From an uncultured Alsobacter sp. (lineage in GTDB: Bacteria > Pseudomonadota > Alphaproteobacteria > Rhizobiales > Beijerinckiaceae): DNA of 64,000 nucleotides. Made by a program: the position numbers and the translations under genes. Below, piece by piece: positions 26,590 through 35,671 of the stretch (positions are counted from its first letter, which is position 1; each line of letters starts with the position of its first letter). Where the stretch lies: the NCBI RefSeq assembly GCF_945952055.1, contig NZ_CAMFHB010000017.1, positions 51,644 through 115,643 of the forward strand, read 5' to 3'. A model generated the notes under the pieces. The model was given only the letters and a program-made list of their open reading frames with translations. It ran no database searches and was not told the origin of the DNA.

Positions 26590-27795
26590 TTGCGGGAAGC
26601 CGTGATCGTTTCGGTCGCGCGTACGCCTATCGGAAAGGCGTTCCGCGGCGCATTCAATGATACCGAGGCGCCGGCATTGTCTGGCCATGTGGCACGCGAG
26701 GCCCTCGCGCGTGCCGGCGTCGAGCCCGCGGCGGTCGAGGACGTGGTGATGGGCTGCTCTGCCCAGCAGGGCACCCAGGGCTACAACATCGGGCGTCTCA
26801 CCGCCGCGTCGGCCGGCATGCCGACGTCGGTGTCCGGCATGACGGTGGACCGCATGTGTTCTTCGGGCCTGATGGCGATCGCGATCGGGGCGCGGCAGAT
26901 CGCCCACGACGGCATGCAGGTCGTGGTTGCGGGCGGGGTGGAATCCATCAGCCTGACCCAGAACAAGCACAAGAACGTCTATCGCAATCGCTCCGAGACG
27001 GTCGTGCGGGCATGGCCCCACATGTACATGACGATGATCGAGACAGCCGAGATCGTCGCGCGCAAATACGGCATCAGCCGCGAGGCCCAGGACCGGTTCT
27101 CGGTCGAAAGCCAGCTGCGGACGGCCGCGGCCCATGCGGCCGGCCGTTTCAGCCAGGAACTCGCGCCCATGACGTCGCGCAAGGCGATCGTCGACCGGGA
27201 GACCAACGAGACGCGCTACGAGGACGTGACGCTGGCGCAGGACGAGGGGTTCAGGGCCGACACGACGCTCGAGGGCCTGGCCAAGTTGAAGCCGGTCTTT
27301 GCCGATGGCGAAGTCGTCAAGACCGGTGAATTCATCACGGCGGGGAATGCGTCGCAGCTGTCGGACGGTGCGGCAGCGCTCGTCCTGATGGAGGCGGGCG
27401 AGGCGTCCCGCCGGAGCCTGCAGCCGCTGGGTGCGTTTCGCGGGATGGCGGTGGCCGGCTGCCCGCCGGAGGAGATGGGCATAGGGCCCGTGTTCGCCGT
27501 TCCCAAGCTGCTGCGCCAGCATGGCCTGAGCGTGCAGGACATCGACCTGTGGGAGCTCAACGAAGCGTTCGCCAGCCAGGCTCTCTACTGCCGCGACACG
27601 CTGGGCATCGATCCCGCGAAGCTGAACGTCGATGGGGGCGCGATCGCCATAGGGCATCCGTTCGGGATGACCGGCGCCCGCACGGCGGCGCACGTTTTGG
27701 TCGAGGGGCGCCGGCGCAAGGCGCGCTATGGCGTCGTGACCATGTGCGTGGGCGGGGGCATGGGAGCCGCCGGCCTGTTCGAGATCTATTCCTGA
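26590..27795 (+). CDS. Acetyl-CoA acyltransferase (thiolase)
   Basis: This 401-residue thiolase has the acylation cysteine at about residue 90 ([12 protein letters not shown]), the catalytic His in [16 protein letters not shown] and the second Cys in [12 protein letters not shown]. It should cleave a 3-ketoacyl-CoA with CoA. I propose a TTG start at 26590: a GGAG at 26579-26582 is correctly spaced and the protein then begins [16 protein letters not shown], the normal thiolase N-terminus; upstream in-frame starts reach into the operator and repeat. A VOC gene follows 13 bases later. Confidence 0.88.
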   Translation: MREAVIVSVARTPIGKAFRGAFNDTEAPALSGHVAREALARAGVEPAAVEDVVMGCSAQQGTQGYNIGRLTAASAGMPTSVSGMTVDRMCSSGLMAIAIGARQIAHDGMQVVVAGGVESISLTQNKHKNVYRNRSETVVRAWPHMYMTMIETAEIVARKYGISREAQDRFSVESQLRTAAAHAAGRFSQELAPMTSRKAIVDRETNETRYEDVTLAQDEGFRADTTLEGLAKLKPVFADGEVVKTGEFITAGNASQLSDGAAALVLMEAGEASRRSLQPLGAFRGMAVAGCPPEEMGIGPVFAVPKLLRQHGLSVQDIDLWELNEAFASQALYCRDTLGIDPAKLNVDGGAIAIGHPFGMTGARTAAHVLVEGRRRKARYGVVTMCVGGGMGAAGLFEIYS

Positions 27796-27808
27796 GGTGG
27801 TCGGAGCG

Positions 27809-28396
27809 ATGGTCAGTAGCCCGCCGTTCAATCCCGTCCTGGGACCGTCGACCCAGCTCGGCTTCGTGGTTCGGGACCTCGATGCCGCCGTCCGGCATTG
27901 GCTGGAGATGGGCATCGGCCCCTGGCTCTTCCTCGACAAGGGCACGGGCAGGCCGCCCAATCCTTCGTTCTTCCGGGGCGAGACCGTCCGTGTCGAGACC
28001 CGGCTCGCCTTCGGCTATGTCGGCGACGTGCAGATCGAGCTGATCCAGCAGGTCAACGACGCACCGTCGCCCTATCGGGAGTTCCTCGACGCGGGGCATG
28101 AGGGCCTGCAGCACCTTGGCTACTGGGTCCATGACCACGATGAGGCGTGCCGTCGCGTGGAGGCGGCCGGCTATGTCAGCGAATTCGTGATCCCGGTGCC
28201 GGGGGAGGTCAAACCCATCGTCTACTATCGCTCGCCGACGCTCTTCGGGCCGATGCTCGAGCTATCGCCGCCGCGCTGGAAGGCGGCCCGCCAGGCCGTC
28301 TTCGACCGCATTGCCGCGTGGAGCGGTGGCGATCCGCTGATCCGCTACGACACCTATGCGGATTTCCTCGCCGACAAGAAGCCGATGCAGGGCTGA
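27809..28396 (+). CDS. VOC (glyoxalase-fold) family protein
   Basis: This 195-residue protein begins its VOC domain with TQLGFVVRDLDAAVRHWLEMGIGPWLFL and continues with RVETRLAFGYVGDVQIELIQ and LQHLGYWVHD, giving His and Glu positions expected for metal binding. The ATG at 27809 has a GGAG just upstream. It resembles the left-end VOC protein at 2855. As the partner of a thiolase it could be a CoA-thioester epimerase or lyase; this is inference. Confidence 0.78.
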   Translation: MVSSPPFNPVLGPSTQLGFVVRDLDAAVRHWLEMGIGPWLFLDKGTGRPPNPSFFRGETVRVETRLAFGYVGDVQIELIQQVNDAPSPYREFLDAGHEGLQHLGYWVHDHDEACRRVEAAGYVSEFVIPVPGEVKPIVYYRSPTLFGPMLELSPPRWKAARQAVFDRIAAWSGGDPLIRYDTYADFLADKKPMQG

Positions 28397-28400
28397 AGGG

Positions 28401-29162
28401 TCAGGTCAGCTTCTTCTCGAGCCAGTCGATCTGTTCGCGCATCGATTGAAGGGCGGCCCTGACGCCCGTTTCGTCGGTCACGGCACTGTCGCGGGCCGTC
28501 AGGCCGTGCATGGCGAAATCCGCGATGATCTCGCCGATCTCCTGCGGGCTCAGGGCTCCATGGGGCGAATACCAGCGTGACGTCCAGTTGGCCATGCCGA
28601 TCACCGCGAACGCCGCGATCTTGGGATCCGTTGGGCGGAACTCGCCGCGGGCAATCCCGTCCGAGATGCAGCGGACGTAGAAGTCGTAGATGTCCCGGCG
28701 ACCCTGGTTGTAGAGGGGGCCGAGTTCCTCCGGGATCTGCGCCTCCAGCCTGGACAGCAGCAGGAAGCGCGATCCGGAGGTGAGGCGACGCTTGATGCCG
28801 TCGACGATGGCCAGGCGCAGGCGCTGGCTCGGCGTCAGGTCCCGCTGCTCGATCAACTCCTGCAACTGGTGCGACGGTTCGAGCGCCTCGGCCTCGACGA
28901 GCGCGGCGAGGATCTCTTCCTTGTTGCGGAAGTAGTGATACACGGCCGAGCGTCCCAGGCCGATGGCGCTCGCAATGTCGTTGATGCTGGTCTGCGCGTA
29001 GCCCTTGCTGTCGAAGAGCTGCGCGGCGATGTCGATCAACTGCTCGCGGACGAGCTCCTTGCGCGGATTGGAGCCGTTGCGGGCCTCCGTGCCACGATGC
29101 AGGACCTCGGGCGCCTCCACGGAGGATGGCGCGTTATCCAGGATAGTCTCCGGACGATTCAC
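28401..29162 (-). CDS. TetR-family transcriptional regulator
   Basis: This 253-residue protein has an N-terminal extension of about 35 residues, then a TetR DNA-binding domain (IAAQLFDSKGYAQTSINDIASAIGLGRSAVYHYFRNKEEILAAL) and a TetR_C-like ligand domain. It lies 118 bases downstream of, and on the same strand as, the SDR at 29281, so it may be partly co-transcribed from the operator at 30702-30719. It is a candidate repressor for the shared operator, by analogy with the TetR repressor KstR2 that controls the equivalent actinobacterial genes, although that protein recognises a different motif. Confidence 0.88.
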   Translation of the reverse strand: MNRPETILDNAPSSVEAPEVLHRGTEARNGSNPRKELVREQLIDIAAQLFDSKGYAQTSINDIASAIGLGRSAVYHYFRNKEEILAALVEAEALEPSHQLQELIEQRDLTPSQRLRLAIVDGIKRRLTSGSRFLLLSRLEAQIPEELGPLYNQGRRDIYDFYVRCISDGIARGEFRPTDPKIAAFAVIGMANWTSRWYSPHGALSPQEIGEIIADFAMHGLTARDSAVTDETGVRAALQSMREQIDWLEKKLT

Positions 29163-29280
29163 GACCTGTCCTTCCCGTCTTTCGCGCGGCAGCGCGGCGA
29201 TCCACGACCACGTTGGCGCGGTGACCTACAACATCCTGACAACGCCGACCAACGGCCATCGCTCGGCATCCTGCTGCGCT

Positions 29281-30156
29281 TCATGACAACTGCCCCGAAA
29301 ACGTCAAGCCCAGCTTTTGCTGACGACCCTTGAGCACGGTCGCAAAACAGTGAGCCACAGTCTCGAACGTCCAGTCCCCCTCGATCACCGGAGCCGCGAT
29401 CGTGGGGTGGGTGACGAACGACAACTGGCGCCCCGCGATCCGCACGACCTGCCCGTGGACCTGGTCGGCCTCGTCGGAGAGGAGGTAGCACGCCACCGGC
29501 GCGTTGATGCCGGGGTCCGGCAGCTTGGTGTAGCGGACGTCGCGGCTGGCCGACTGCATGGCCATGAGATGGGCGTTCTGCTTGGCCATGGCCGTCTCGG
29601 CCAGCGGCGACAGGGCATTCACCCGTACTCCCGAGTCGCGAAGCTCCATGGCCATGCTGAAGGTGAATGCCGCAACGCCGGCCTTGGTCGCGCCATAGGC
29701 GCCGAGCCCGATGTCGCCGGCCTGGGAGCCCGACGCGACGTTCACGATGCTGCCGCGCCCCGGCTGCCTCATGCGAATGGCGGCCGCGCGCGCGCAGGCG
29801 ATGGTGCCGACCAGGTTGATCTCGACCATGCGACGGACATCCCTCTCGGTGATGTCGGCGATCAGGGCGGGCCGGAGGATGCCGGCATTGTTGATCAAGC
29901 CGTCCAGGCCACCGAAATGATCGATGCACGAGTCCATCAAGGTCTCGGCAAAGTCCCAGTTCGAGATATCGCCCGCATGGGCGATGGCCTGTCCCCCGGC
30001 GGCTACGATCGTTTCGGCGGTCCCGTTTGCGGCCTGCGGATCGATGTCGTTCACGATCACCGCGGCACCCAGCGATGCCGCGTGGCTCGCATAGGCGGCG
30101 CCGAGGCCGCCGCCGGCCCCCGTGATCACGATCCTCTTGCCGGACAGGGGCTTCAT
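29281..30156 (-). CDS. SDR-family dehydrogenase (17-beta-HSD4/MFE-type)
   Basis: This 291-residue protein has ITGAGGGLGAAYASHAASLGAAVIVNDID, the N-terminal form typical of (3R)-hydroxyacyl-CoA dehydrogenases of peroxisomal multifunctional-enzyme type, then NVASGSQAGDIG with YGATK as catalytic residues. The C-terminal 50 residues extend beyond a normal SDR, as in the related gene at 50451. It likely oxidises a 3-hydroxyacyl-CoA. It follows the NTF2-fold gene by 3 bases. Confidence 0.84.
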   Translation of the reverse strand: MKPLSGKRIVITGAGGGLGAAYASHAASLGAAVIVNDIDPQAANGTAETIVAAGGQAIAHAGDISNWDFAETLMDSCIDHFGGLDGLINNAGILRPALIADITERDVRRMVEINLVGTIACARAAAIRMRQPGRGSIVNVASGSQAGDIGLGAYGATKAGVAAFTFSMAMELRDSGVRVNALSPLAETAMAKQNAHLMAMQSASRDVRYTKLPDPGINAPVACYLLSDEADQVHGQVVRIAGRQLSFVTHPTIAAPVIEGDWTFETVAHCFATVLKGRQQKLGLTFSGQLS

Positions 30157-30159
30157 CGC

Positions 30160-30654
30160 TCACTCCTCGTCGTCGGCGAGCGACAGGATGTCCCGCCCAG
30201 CCCGGTTACCGTCCAGGAGGCGATTGACGCGGCTCTGGACCCGCCAGCCCTTGTCGGAACGGACGAACGACCAGTGGTTGGCGCTGGCCCGAAGCACGAT
30301 CCAGCGACCCTCGTCGTGCACGTAGACGCGCGAATAGCCCGTGGCCCGTGCGTGGTCACCGTCGACGACAACGACGGGAAGGCTCATGACGTGGGCGCAG
30401 CCGCTCTCCACATAGGAGACGTGCGGCTCCCGGTCGACGAGCGCCCCGATGTCGGCGCTGCCCGACAGGGGCGTCGCGCCGAAATCGTAGGTACCGTCGT
30501 CCGTCCACAAGGCGCCGGTCGCAGCGGCTCGTCGTGAATCCACCGCGGGACCATAGCGCGCAATCAGGTCGTAGATCGCCAGACGGTCTTCCGCCACGCC
30601 CAGCCGACGCTCGATGCTGGCGAGTCGCGCTTCGATGGTGGATGCTTGCGTCAC
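30160..30654 (-). CDS. NTF2-fold (SnoaL-like) protein
   Basis: The protein has about 164 residues, starting at a GTG (30652-30654). ASIERRLGVAEDRLAIYDLIARYGPAVD is the typical SnoaL_4 N-terminal helix region, followed by LWTDDGTYDFG and the antiparallel sheet (ATGYSRVYVHDEGRWIVLR). Function is unknown. It leads the leftward operon with the SDR at 29281, 47 bases downstream of an operator copy. Confidence 0.75.
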   Translation of the reverse strand: MTQASTIEARLASIERRLGVAEDRLAIYDLIARYGPAVDSRRAAATGALWTDDGTYDFGATPLSGSADIGALVDREPHVSYVESGCAHVMSLPVVVVDGDHARATGYSRVYVHDEGRWIVLRASANHWSFVRSDKGWRVQSRVNRLLDGNRAGRDILSLADDEE

Positions 30655-30701
30655 GGTCGGACCCTCTCGACGACGAGCATTGCCGATGGCCGGAGGTTCT
30701 C

Positions 30702-30719
30702 CATCGTTCATTTGTAGGA
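30702..30719 (-). promoter_or_regulatory. Shared catabolic operator, copy 8 (leftward)
   Basis: Minus strand reads TCCTA CAAA TGAACGATG. The ACGATG core is intact, with substitutions elsewhere. It sits 47 bases upstream of the NTF2-fold gene and 42 bases from the opposing copy at 30762-30779. Confidence 0.5.
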
Positions 30720-30761
30720 TGCCGCCGCATTTTGAGCCGCCCCCATGGCACCGGCGCCTCA

Positions 30762-30779
30762 TCCCTCGATTGGACGATG
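30762..30779 (+). promoter_or_regulatory. Shared catabolic operator, copy 9 (rightward)
   Basis: Reads TCCCT CGAT TGGACGATG. The right half is strong; the left half is poor. It lies 88 bases upstream of the acyl-CoA dehydrogenase pair. Confidence 0.52.
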
Positions 30780-30867
30780 TCGAGGGCCTTGAACCCGTGG
30801 GATCGATGGTGTGTCCCGACCGTGGCCCACGAATGAGGTGGACGGTCAGAGAGGTACCCAGCCCGAG

Positions 30868-31995
30868 ATGAGCCTCGTTCTGTCGGAAGACCAGGTGATG
30901 ATCCGTGACGAGGCGGCCCGGCTCTTTGCCGAGATGGCCGACTCGGCGCGCATCCGCGAGGTCCTCAGCCACGACCTGGGGCACGATGCCCAGCTCTGGG
31001 CCAGGGTGGCCGGTGACCTCGGCTGGTGCTCGCTGACCGTTCCGGAACAGTCTCGCGGCCTCGGCCTCGGCGCCGTCGAAACCGTCATCCTGATGGAAGC
31101 GGCGGGGCGTCGTCTGGCCCCGGTCCCGCTCTGGTCGACGGCCGCCTTCGCCGTGGCGTTGCTGGCCCACGTCTCGACGCCTGAAGCGTGCGAGACGTGG
31201 CTGCCCCGTATCGCGGCCGGTGAAACCATCGCGGCGGTTGCCGCGCCCGGGATTTCCGATGCCTCCGGGCTCATGGGCATCGCGGCCGAGACCGAAAACG
31301 AGGGCTATCGGTTGTCGGGTCGTGTGGGGCCCTTGATCGACGCACCCGTGGCGGACCTCCTTCTCGTCATTGCACGCATGGGCACAGGGCGTGCCTTGTT
31401 CGCACTGCGACCTGGACAGGGCGTCGAGGTTCGCAGAGTCCGCAGTCTCGACGGCACCCGTTCCTACGGCGAACTCGATCTGTCGCACGTCCCGGCGATG
31501 GCGCGGATCGATCGGGGCGACCTCTCGGAGGACGACTGGACCAAGGTCGTCGCGACGGCGCAACTCGCCCTGGCCGCCGAAGAGGTCGGGGCTGCCCGCG
31601 GGGCCATGGACGTCACGCTCGCGTACATCGCCGACCGGGTGCAGTTCGGCCGGACCATCGCCTCCTTCCAGGCCATCAAGCATCGGTGCGCCCGCCTGGA
31701 GATCGATCTCGCCGAAGCCCGGGCTATGGTCTACGGGGCCGCCGCGAACGCCGTCTCCGCATCGCCGCAGGAACGGCTTCTCGAAGCCCTTGGGGCGCGG
31801 GCGCTTGCAACCGACCTCGCCTTCCGGGCCGCCGAGGAGGCGATCCAACTGCATGGCGGCGTCGGGTTCACCTGGGAGTACGACCCGCACCTCTACTTCA
31901 AGCGGGCCCAGGCCAGCGCCATGCTGCTGGGCCGGCAGGACGAGCATCTCTCCACCATCGCCGACATCGTCTTGCGCGCGGGAGTGGGGTCATGA
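30868..31995 (+). CDS. Acyl-CoA dehydrogenase, beta-type partner subunit
   Basis: This 375-residue acyl-CoA dehydrogenase-fold protein has LSEDQVMIRDEAARLFAEMA at the N-terminus and QLHGGVGFTWEYDPHLYFKRA near the C-terminus, the latter characteristic of the second subunit of the alpha2beta2 dehydrogenases used in steroid catabolism. The usual MTEP...GSD flavin/substrate motifs are missing in the middle, consistent with a partner subunit. Its stop overlaps the start of the FadE30-like gene (ATGA), supporting a complex. The ATG at 30868 lies 88 bases beyond the operator. Confidence 0.84.
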   Translation: MSLVLSEDQVMIRDEAARLFAEMADSARIREVLSHDLGHDAQLWARVAGDLGWCSLTVPEQSRGLGLGAVETVILMEAAGRRLAPVPLWSTAAFAVALLAHVSTPEACETWLPRIAAGETIAAVAAPGISDASGLMGIAAETENEGYRLSGRVGPLIDAPVADLLLVIARMGTGRALFALRPGQGVEVRRVRSLDGTRSYGELDLSHVPAMARIDRGDLSEDDWTKVVATAQLALAAEEVGAARGAMDVTLAYIADRVQFGRTIASFQAIKHRCARLEIDLAEARAMVYGAAANAVSASPQERLLEALGARALATDLAFRAAEEAIQLHGGVGFTWEYDPHLYFKRAQASAMLLGRQDEHLSTIADIVLRAGVGS

Positions 31996-33179
31996 GCCAG
32001 GATCCCGTCGCGGCCCTCAGGGCCGAGGTCCGCCACTGGATGGAGACCCACCTCGTCGGGCGCTTCCTGCCGTTGAAGCATCGCGGCCACGCCGGCGACG
32101 GTGACGCCTTGCCGGAGCTTCGCAAGGAGTGGGAGCGCGAACTCGCCGCCGGCCGGTGGACGTGCCCGGGCTGGCCGGAGGCATGGGGCGGCCGCGGCCT
32201 TTCCGTCGCGGAGCAGGTCGCGTTCCAGGAGGAGTACGCCCGGGCCGGCGGGCCCGGGCGCCTGGGTCACATCGGGGAAGGCCTGGTGGGGCCCACGCTG
32301 CTGGCTTTCGGCACCGAGGACCAGCAAAGACGCTTCCTGCCGGGCATCCGTGCCGGAACCGATTTCTGGTGCCAGGGCTACTCCGAACCTTCGGCCGGAT
32401 CCGACCTCGCCAGCCTGTCAACCCGCGCCCGGCTCGATGCCGCGACCGGCGACTGGGTCGTCCACGGACAGAAGGTCTGGACGTCGCTCGCGCATCTTTC
32501 CGACTGGATCTTCGTCCTGGCACGGTGCGAGGAGGGATCGGTCGGGCGGAAGGGCCTGATCTTCCTGCTGATGCGGCTCGACCAGCCGGGCGTGGAGATC
32601 CAACCGATCCGCCAGATCGGCGGGGGCACCGAGTTCAACGCGGTGTTCTTCGACGGGGCGCGGGCGAAGGCGCGCGACGTCGTCGGCCAACCGGGAGAGG
32701 GGTGGTCCATCGGCATGGCCCTCCTGGGGTTCGAGCGCGGAATCAGCACGCTGGGCCAGCAGATGGCCTTCGCACAGGAGCTCGACCTCGTCTGCGAGAT
32801 CGCCCGCGAAACGGGTGCCGACCGGTCGCCCGTCATCCGCCAGCGGATCGCGCGCGCCTGGGTGGGCTTGCGGGCCATGCGCTACCTCGCCATGCGGGTG
32901 CTCGCCGAGGGCACCGACGCCGAGGCCCGCATCGAGGCCCTCGGCTACAAGTACCACTGGTCCAACTGGCATCGCGATCTCGGCCGCCTGGCGATGGACG
33001 TCATGGGCCCCGTCGCGACGATCGAGGACGCCGACCCGCGGCGGGACCGGCTGAGGCAACTGTTCCTCTTCAGCCGCGCGGACACGATCTACGGCGGCAC
33101 CAACGAGATCCAGCTCAACATCCTCGCCGAGCAGGGCCTGGGAATGCCCCGCGAGCCGCGCGGAACGGGAGGTCGCTGA
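31992..33179 (+). CDS. fadE30: FadE30-like acyl-CoA dehydrogenase
   Basis: The protein has 395 residues. WCQGYSEPSAGSDLASLST, VHGQKVWTSLAHLSDW, GFERGISTLGQQ, LAMDVMGPV and RADTIYGGTNEIQLNI closely follow mycobacterial FadE30 (Rv3560c) as I recall it, the enzyme that dehydrogenates the propanoate side chain of HIP-CoA or its hydroxy form. The Glu of the medium-chain enzyme motif is Gly here (YGGT). It overlaps the beta-type gene upstream by 4 bases and the next NTF2-fold gene by one base. Confidence 0.82.
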   Translation: MSQDPVAALRAEVRHWMETHLVGRFLPLKHRGHAGDGDALPELRKEWERELAAGRWTCPGWPEAWGGRGLSVAEQVAFQEEYARAGGPGRLGHIGEGLVGPTLLAFGTEDQQRRFLPGIRAGTDFWCQGYSEPSAGSDLASLSTRARLDAATGDWVVHGQKVWTSLAHLSDWIFVLARCEEGSVGRKGLIFLLMRLDQPGVEIQPIRQIGGGTEFNAVFFDGARAKARDVVGQPGEGWSIGMALLGFERGISTLGQQMAFAQELDLVCEIARETGADRSPVIRQRIARAWVGLRAMRYLAMRVLAEGTDAEARIEALGYKYHWSNWHRDLGRLAMDVMGPVATIEDADPRRDRLRQLFLFSRADTIYGGTNEIQLNILAEQGLGMPREPRGTGGR

Positions 33180-33721
33180 TGGGCATCGTGCCGGCGACGA
33201 TGGAGGAGCTGACCGCCCGCGAGGCCCTGCACCGCCTCGTGGTCACCTATTCGCGGGCCGTCGACCGGCGGGACTTCGGGTTGCTGCGCAGCCTCTACGA
33301 CGACGAGGCTTACGAGAAACACGGCGACATGTTCCAGGGCGGCCCGGACGAGTATGTCGCCTTCGTCCGCCGGGCGGTCTCGGCCTATGACACGACCGTT
33401 CACTACGTTGTGCACGCGCTGTTCGAGGTCAGGGGCGACGAGGCCGAGGGTGAGGTTCACAAGCTGAACTACCACCGCACCGGCGGCGACGCGCCCCATG
33501 AGATCGTCACGGGCAGCCGGAGCCTCGACCGCTACCGCAAGGCCGGCGGAGCGTGGCGATTCCTGAGCCGTTCGATCACGCTCGACTGGGCCGTGAAACG
33601 CGAGGTCTCGGCGCAGGCGTACCAGGACTTCGCGGCCGGAAGCCCGCCAGGGCGAGCGGGGCCCGACGACCTGTCCTACCACGCCCTGCGGTGGTTCGGC
33701 CGGGCAAACCCCACGGAATGA
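33179..33721 (+). CDS. NTF2-fold (SnoaL-like) protein
   Basis: The protein has about 180 residues. EELTAREALHRLVVTYSRAVDRRDFGLLRSLYDDEA is a clear SnoaL_4 N-terminus, followed by the HYVVHALFEVRGDEAEGEV strand region and WRFLSRSITLDWA. The ATG overlaps the fadE30-like stop (TGATG). The tight coupling to an acyl-CoA dehydrogenase suggests a hydratase or isomerase step next in the path, but no catalytic residues can be named with certainty. Confidence 0.78.
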   Translation: MGIVPATMEELTAREALHRLVVTYSRAVDRRDFGLLRSLYDDEAYEKHGDMFQGGPDEYVAFVRRAVSAYDTTVHYVVHALFEVRGDEAEGEVHKLNYHRTGGDAPHEIVTGSRSLDRYRKAGGAWRFLSRSITLDWAVKREVSAQAYQDFAAGSPPGRAGPDDLSYHALRWFGRANPTE

Positions 33722-33739
33722 AACGAAGGAGCGACCGCG

Positions 33740-34504
33740 ATGGCGAGCGAGGCAGAGTTCAAGGGCAAGGTCGCCGTGGTCACGGGCGCCGGCAACGGGA
33801 TCGGGCGGGCCTGTGCGCTCGCTTACGCCCGGGAGGGGGCCGATCTCGGCATCCTGGACCGCGAGGCCGATGCGCTCGCCGAGACGGCTGACATGCTCCG
33901 CTCCGCAGGCGCTCGCGTGACGTCGGTGGTCGGCGACATGACGGACCTAGACCGGGTGGTCTCCGCCTTCGCCAATGTCCGTGAAACGCTCGGACCCGTC
34001 GACATCCTGCTCAACAACATCGGCCAGACCGCACGCGAGAACTATTCGGAGTTCTGGCTGGCGAAGCCGGAGACGCTGCGCTTCGTCGTCGACGTCTCCC
34101 TCATGACGACGTTGATGTGTTCGCGCCAGGTCGTGGAGGCGATGCGGGAGCGGCGGACGGGCAAGATCGTCTCGATCTCCTCGGACTCGGCCATGAACGG
34201 CGACATCGGCTGCGTCGACTACGCCGCGGCCAAGTCCGGCGTGCTGGGCTTCACCCGCGCGCTGGCCCGCGAACTGGGACCGTTCGGCGTCAACGTCAAT
34301 GCCGTCTGTCCCGGGCCAACGAAGACGCGGGCCATGCAGCGCATCCCGAAGGACTCCTACGAGCGGGCCCGCAACGCCATCCCCATGGGAGAACTCTGCG
34401 ATCCGGAGGACATCGCGAACGCGGTCGTCTTCCTGTCGAGCGACAAGGCGCGCTTCATCACCGGGCAGACACTGATGGTCAACGGCGGCAGGGTCTTCTA
34501 CTGA
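33740..34504 (+). CDS. SDR-family NAD(P)-dependent dehydrogenase
   Basis: This 254-residue classical short-chain dehydrogenase has VTGAGNGIGRACALAYAREGA, a catalytic Ser in ISSDSAMNG, YAAAK, and FITGQTLMVNGGR. A GAAGGAG ribosome-binding site precedes the ATG. It is last in the operon with the acyl-CoA dehydrogenase pair, and the ipdC operator follows 8 bases after its stop. Confidence 0.87.
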   Translation: MASEAEFKGKVAVVTGAGNGIGRACALAYAREGADLGILDREADALAETADMLRSAGARVTSVVGDMTDLDRVVSAFANVRETLGPVDILLNNIGQTARENYSEFWLAKPETLRFVVDVSLMTTLMCSRQVVEAMRERRTGKIVSISSDSAMNGDIGCVDYAAAKSGVLGFTRALARELGPFGVNVNAVCPGPTKTRAMQRIPKDSYERARNAIPMGELCDPEDIANAVVFLSSDKARFITGQTLMVNGGRVFY

Positions 34505-34511
34505 CCGGCCG

Positions 34512-34529
34512 TACCTCATTCGGACGATG
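34512..34529 (+). promoter_or_regulatory. Shared catabolic operator, copy 10 (rightward)
   Basis: Reads TACCT CATT CGGACGATG. The right half is perfect, the left half weak. It begins 8 bases after the upstream SDR stop and is 56 bases from the ipdC-like start, so it marks a new promoter between two co-directional operons. Confidence 0.62.
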
Positions 34530-34552
34530 TTGGCCCCCTGCGATGGGGCCAA
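34530..34552. other. Perfect stem-loop abutting the operator
   Basis: TTGGCCCC and GGGGCCAA form an 8-bp stem with a 7-base loop (CTGCGAT), directly following the operator. No T-run follows, so it is not a standard terminator. It could end the upstream transcript or sit in the 5' leader of ipdC. Confidence 0.4.
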
Positions 34553-34585
34553 GGGACAGGGCATGACGTTACGGGCGCAGGGCCG

Positions 34586-35659
34586 ATGACCGCAGAACTC
34601 CACACGCTTCTGTGCGACAGGCTGGGCTGTCGCTATCCGATCGTCCAGACCGCCATGGGCTGGGTGGCGGACGCGAGGCTGACGGCTGCGACCTGCAACG
34701 CCGGCGGCTTCGGATTCTACGCGGGTGCGACCACCGAGCCCGGGGAGGTCGAGAAGGAACTGCTGGCGATCAAGGCGCTCACGGATCGCCCCTTCGGCGT
34801 CAACTTCCACATGTTCCAGCCGAACGCCGAGGAGGTGATCGCCGGGGTGATCAAGCACGGGGTCCGCGCCGTGAGCTATGGCCGCGGGCCGGACGCCAAG
34901 GTGATCCGCCGGTTGAAGGATGCAGGCGTCGTCTGCATGCCCACCGTCGGCGCCGTGAAGCACGCGGTCAAGGCCGTCGAACTCGGGGCGGACATCGTGA
35001 CCGTCCAGGGAGGAGAGGGCGGCGGCCACACGGGCGCCGTGCCGACGACCATTCTTCTCCCGCAGGTTCTGGACGCGGTGAAGGTCCCGGTCGTGGCGGC
35101 CGGCGGCATGTTCGACGGTCGCGGCCTGGCCGCGGCGCTGGCCTACGGGGCCGTCGGCATCGCGATGGGAACGCGCTTCCTCATGACCACCGATTCACCC
35201 GTTCCGAGGTCTGCCCTCGACCGCTATCTCGCGACCAAGGATCCTACGGTCATCCGCGTGACGACCGCCGTCGACGGACTGCCCCAGCGCTTCATCGAGA
35301 ACGACGAGATCCGGCGACTGGAGGGCATGTCGATGCCGGCGCGCCTTGCGATGAGCATCGCGTATGCCCGACGCTGGGGGCGCCAGTCGGGCCTTGGCGC
35401 GCTGGACATGGCCAAGCTGGCCGTGAAGGTGCTCTCGAACGGCGACACGACGTTTGCCCAGACGGTGATGGCCCCGAACCTTCCCACCCTCGTGCAGCGT
35501 GGCGTCGTGTCCGGCGATCCGGACCACGGGCTGCTCCCGGGCGGACAGGCCGCGGCCATGATCGACCGCCTCGAGAGCTGTGAGGACCTGGTCTCGCGCA
35601 TCGTTCGCGAGGCCGTGGGACGCCTTTCGGCGGTGTCGTCGCTGGCGCCGGTGGCTTGA
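34586..35659 (+). CDS. ipdC: IpdC-like flavin-dependent enzyme (nitronate monooxygenase family)
   Basis: This 357-residue FMN-binding TIM-barrel protein is of the nitronate monooxygenase/2-nitropropane dioxygenase family. YPIVQTAMGWVADARLTAAT, VQGGEGGGHTGAVPTTILLP, AAGGMFDGRGLAAALAYGA and MGTRFLMTTDSPVP follow mycobacterial IpdC (Rv3553) closely, from memory. IpdC acts in HIP catabolism at the step feeding the substrate of EchA20. The gene is first in an operon with echA20- and ipdF-like genes, which strengthens the assignment. Confidence 0.83.
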   Translation: MTAELHTLLCDRLGCRYPIVQTAMGWVADARLTAATCNAGGFGFYAGATTEPGEVEKELLAIKALTDRPFGVNFHMFQPNAEEVIAGVIKHGVRAVSYGRGPDAKVIRRLKDAGVVCMPTVGAVKHAVKAVELGADIVTVQGGEGGGHTGAVPTTILLPQVLDAVKVPVVAAGGMFDGRGLAAALAYGAVGIAMGTRFLMTTDSPVPRSALDRYLATKDPTVIRVTTAVDGLPQRFIENDEIRRLEGMSMPARLAMSIAYARRWGRQSGLGALDMAKLAVKVLSNGDTTFAQTVMAPNLPTLVQRGVVSGDPDHGLLPGGQAAAMIDRLESCEDLVSRIVREAVGRLSAVSSLAPVA

Positions 35660-35671
35660 GGGAGAACGGGC

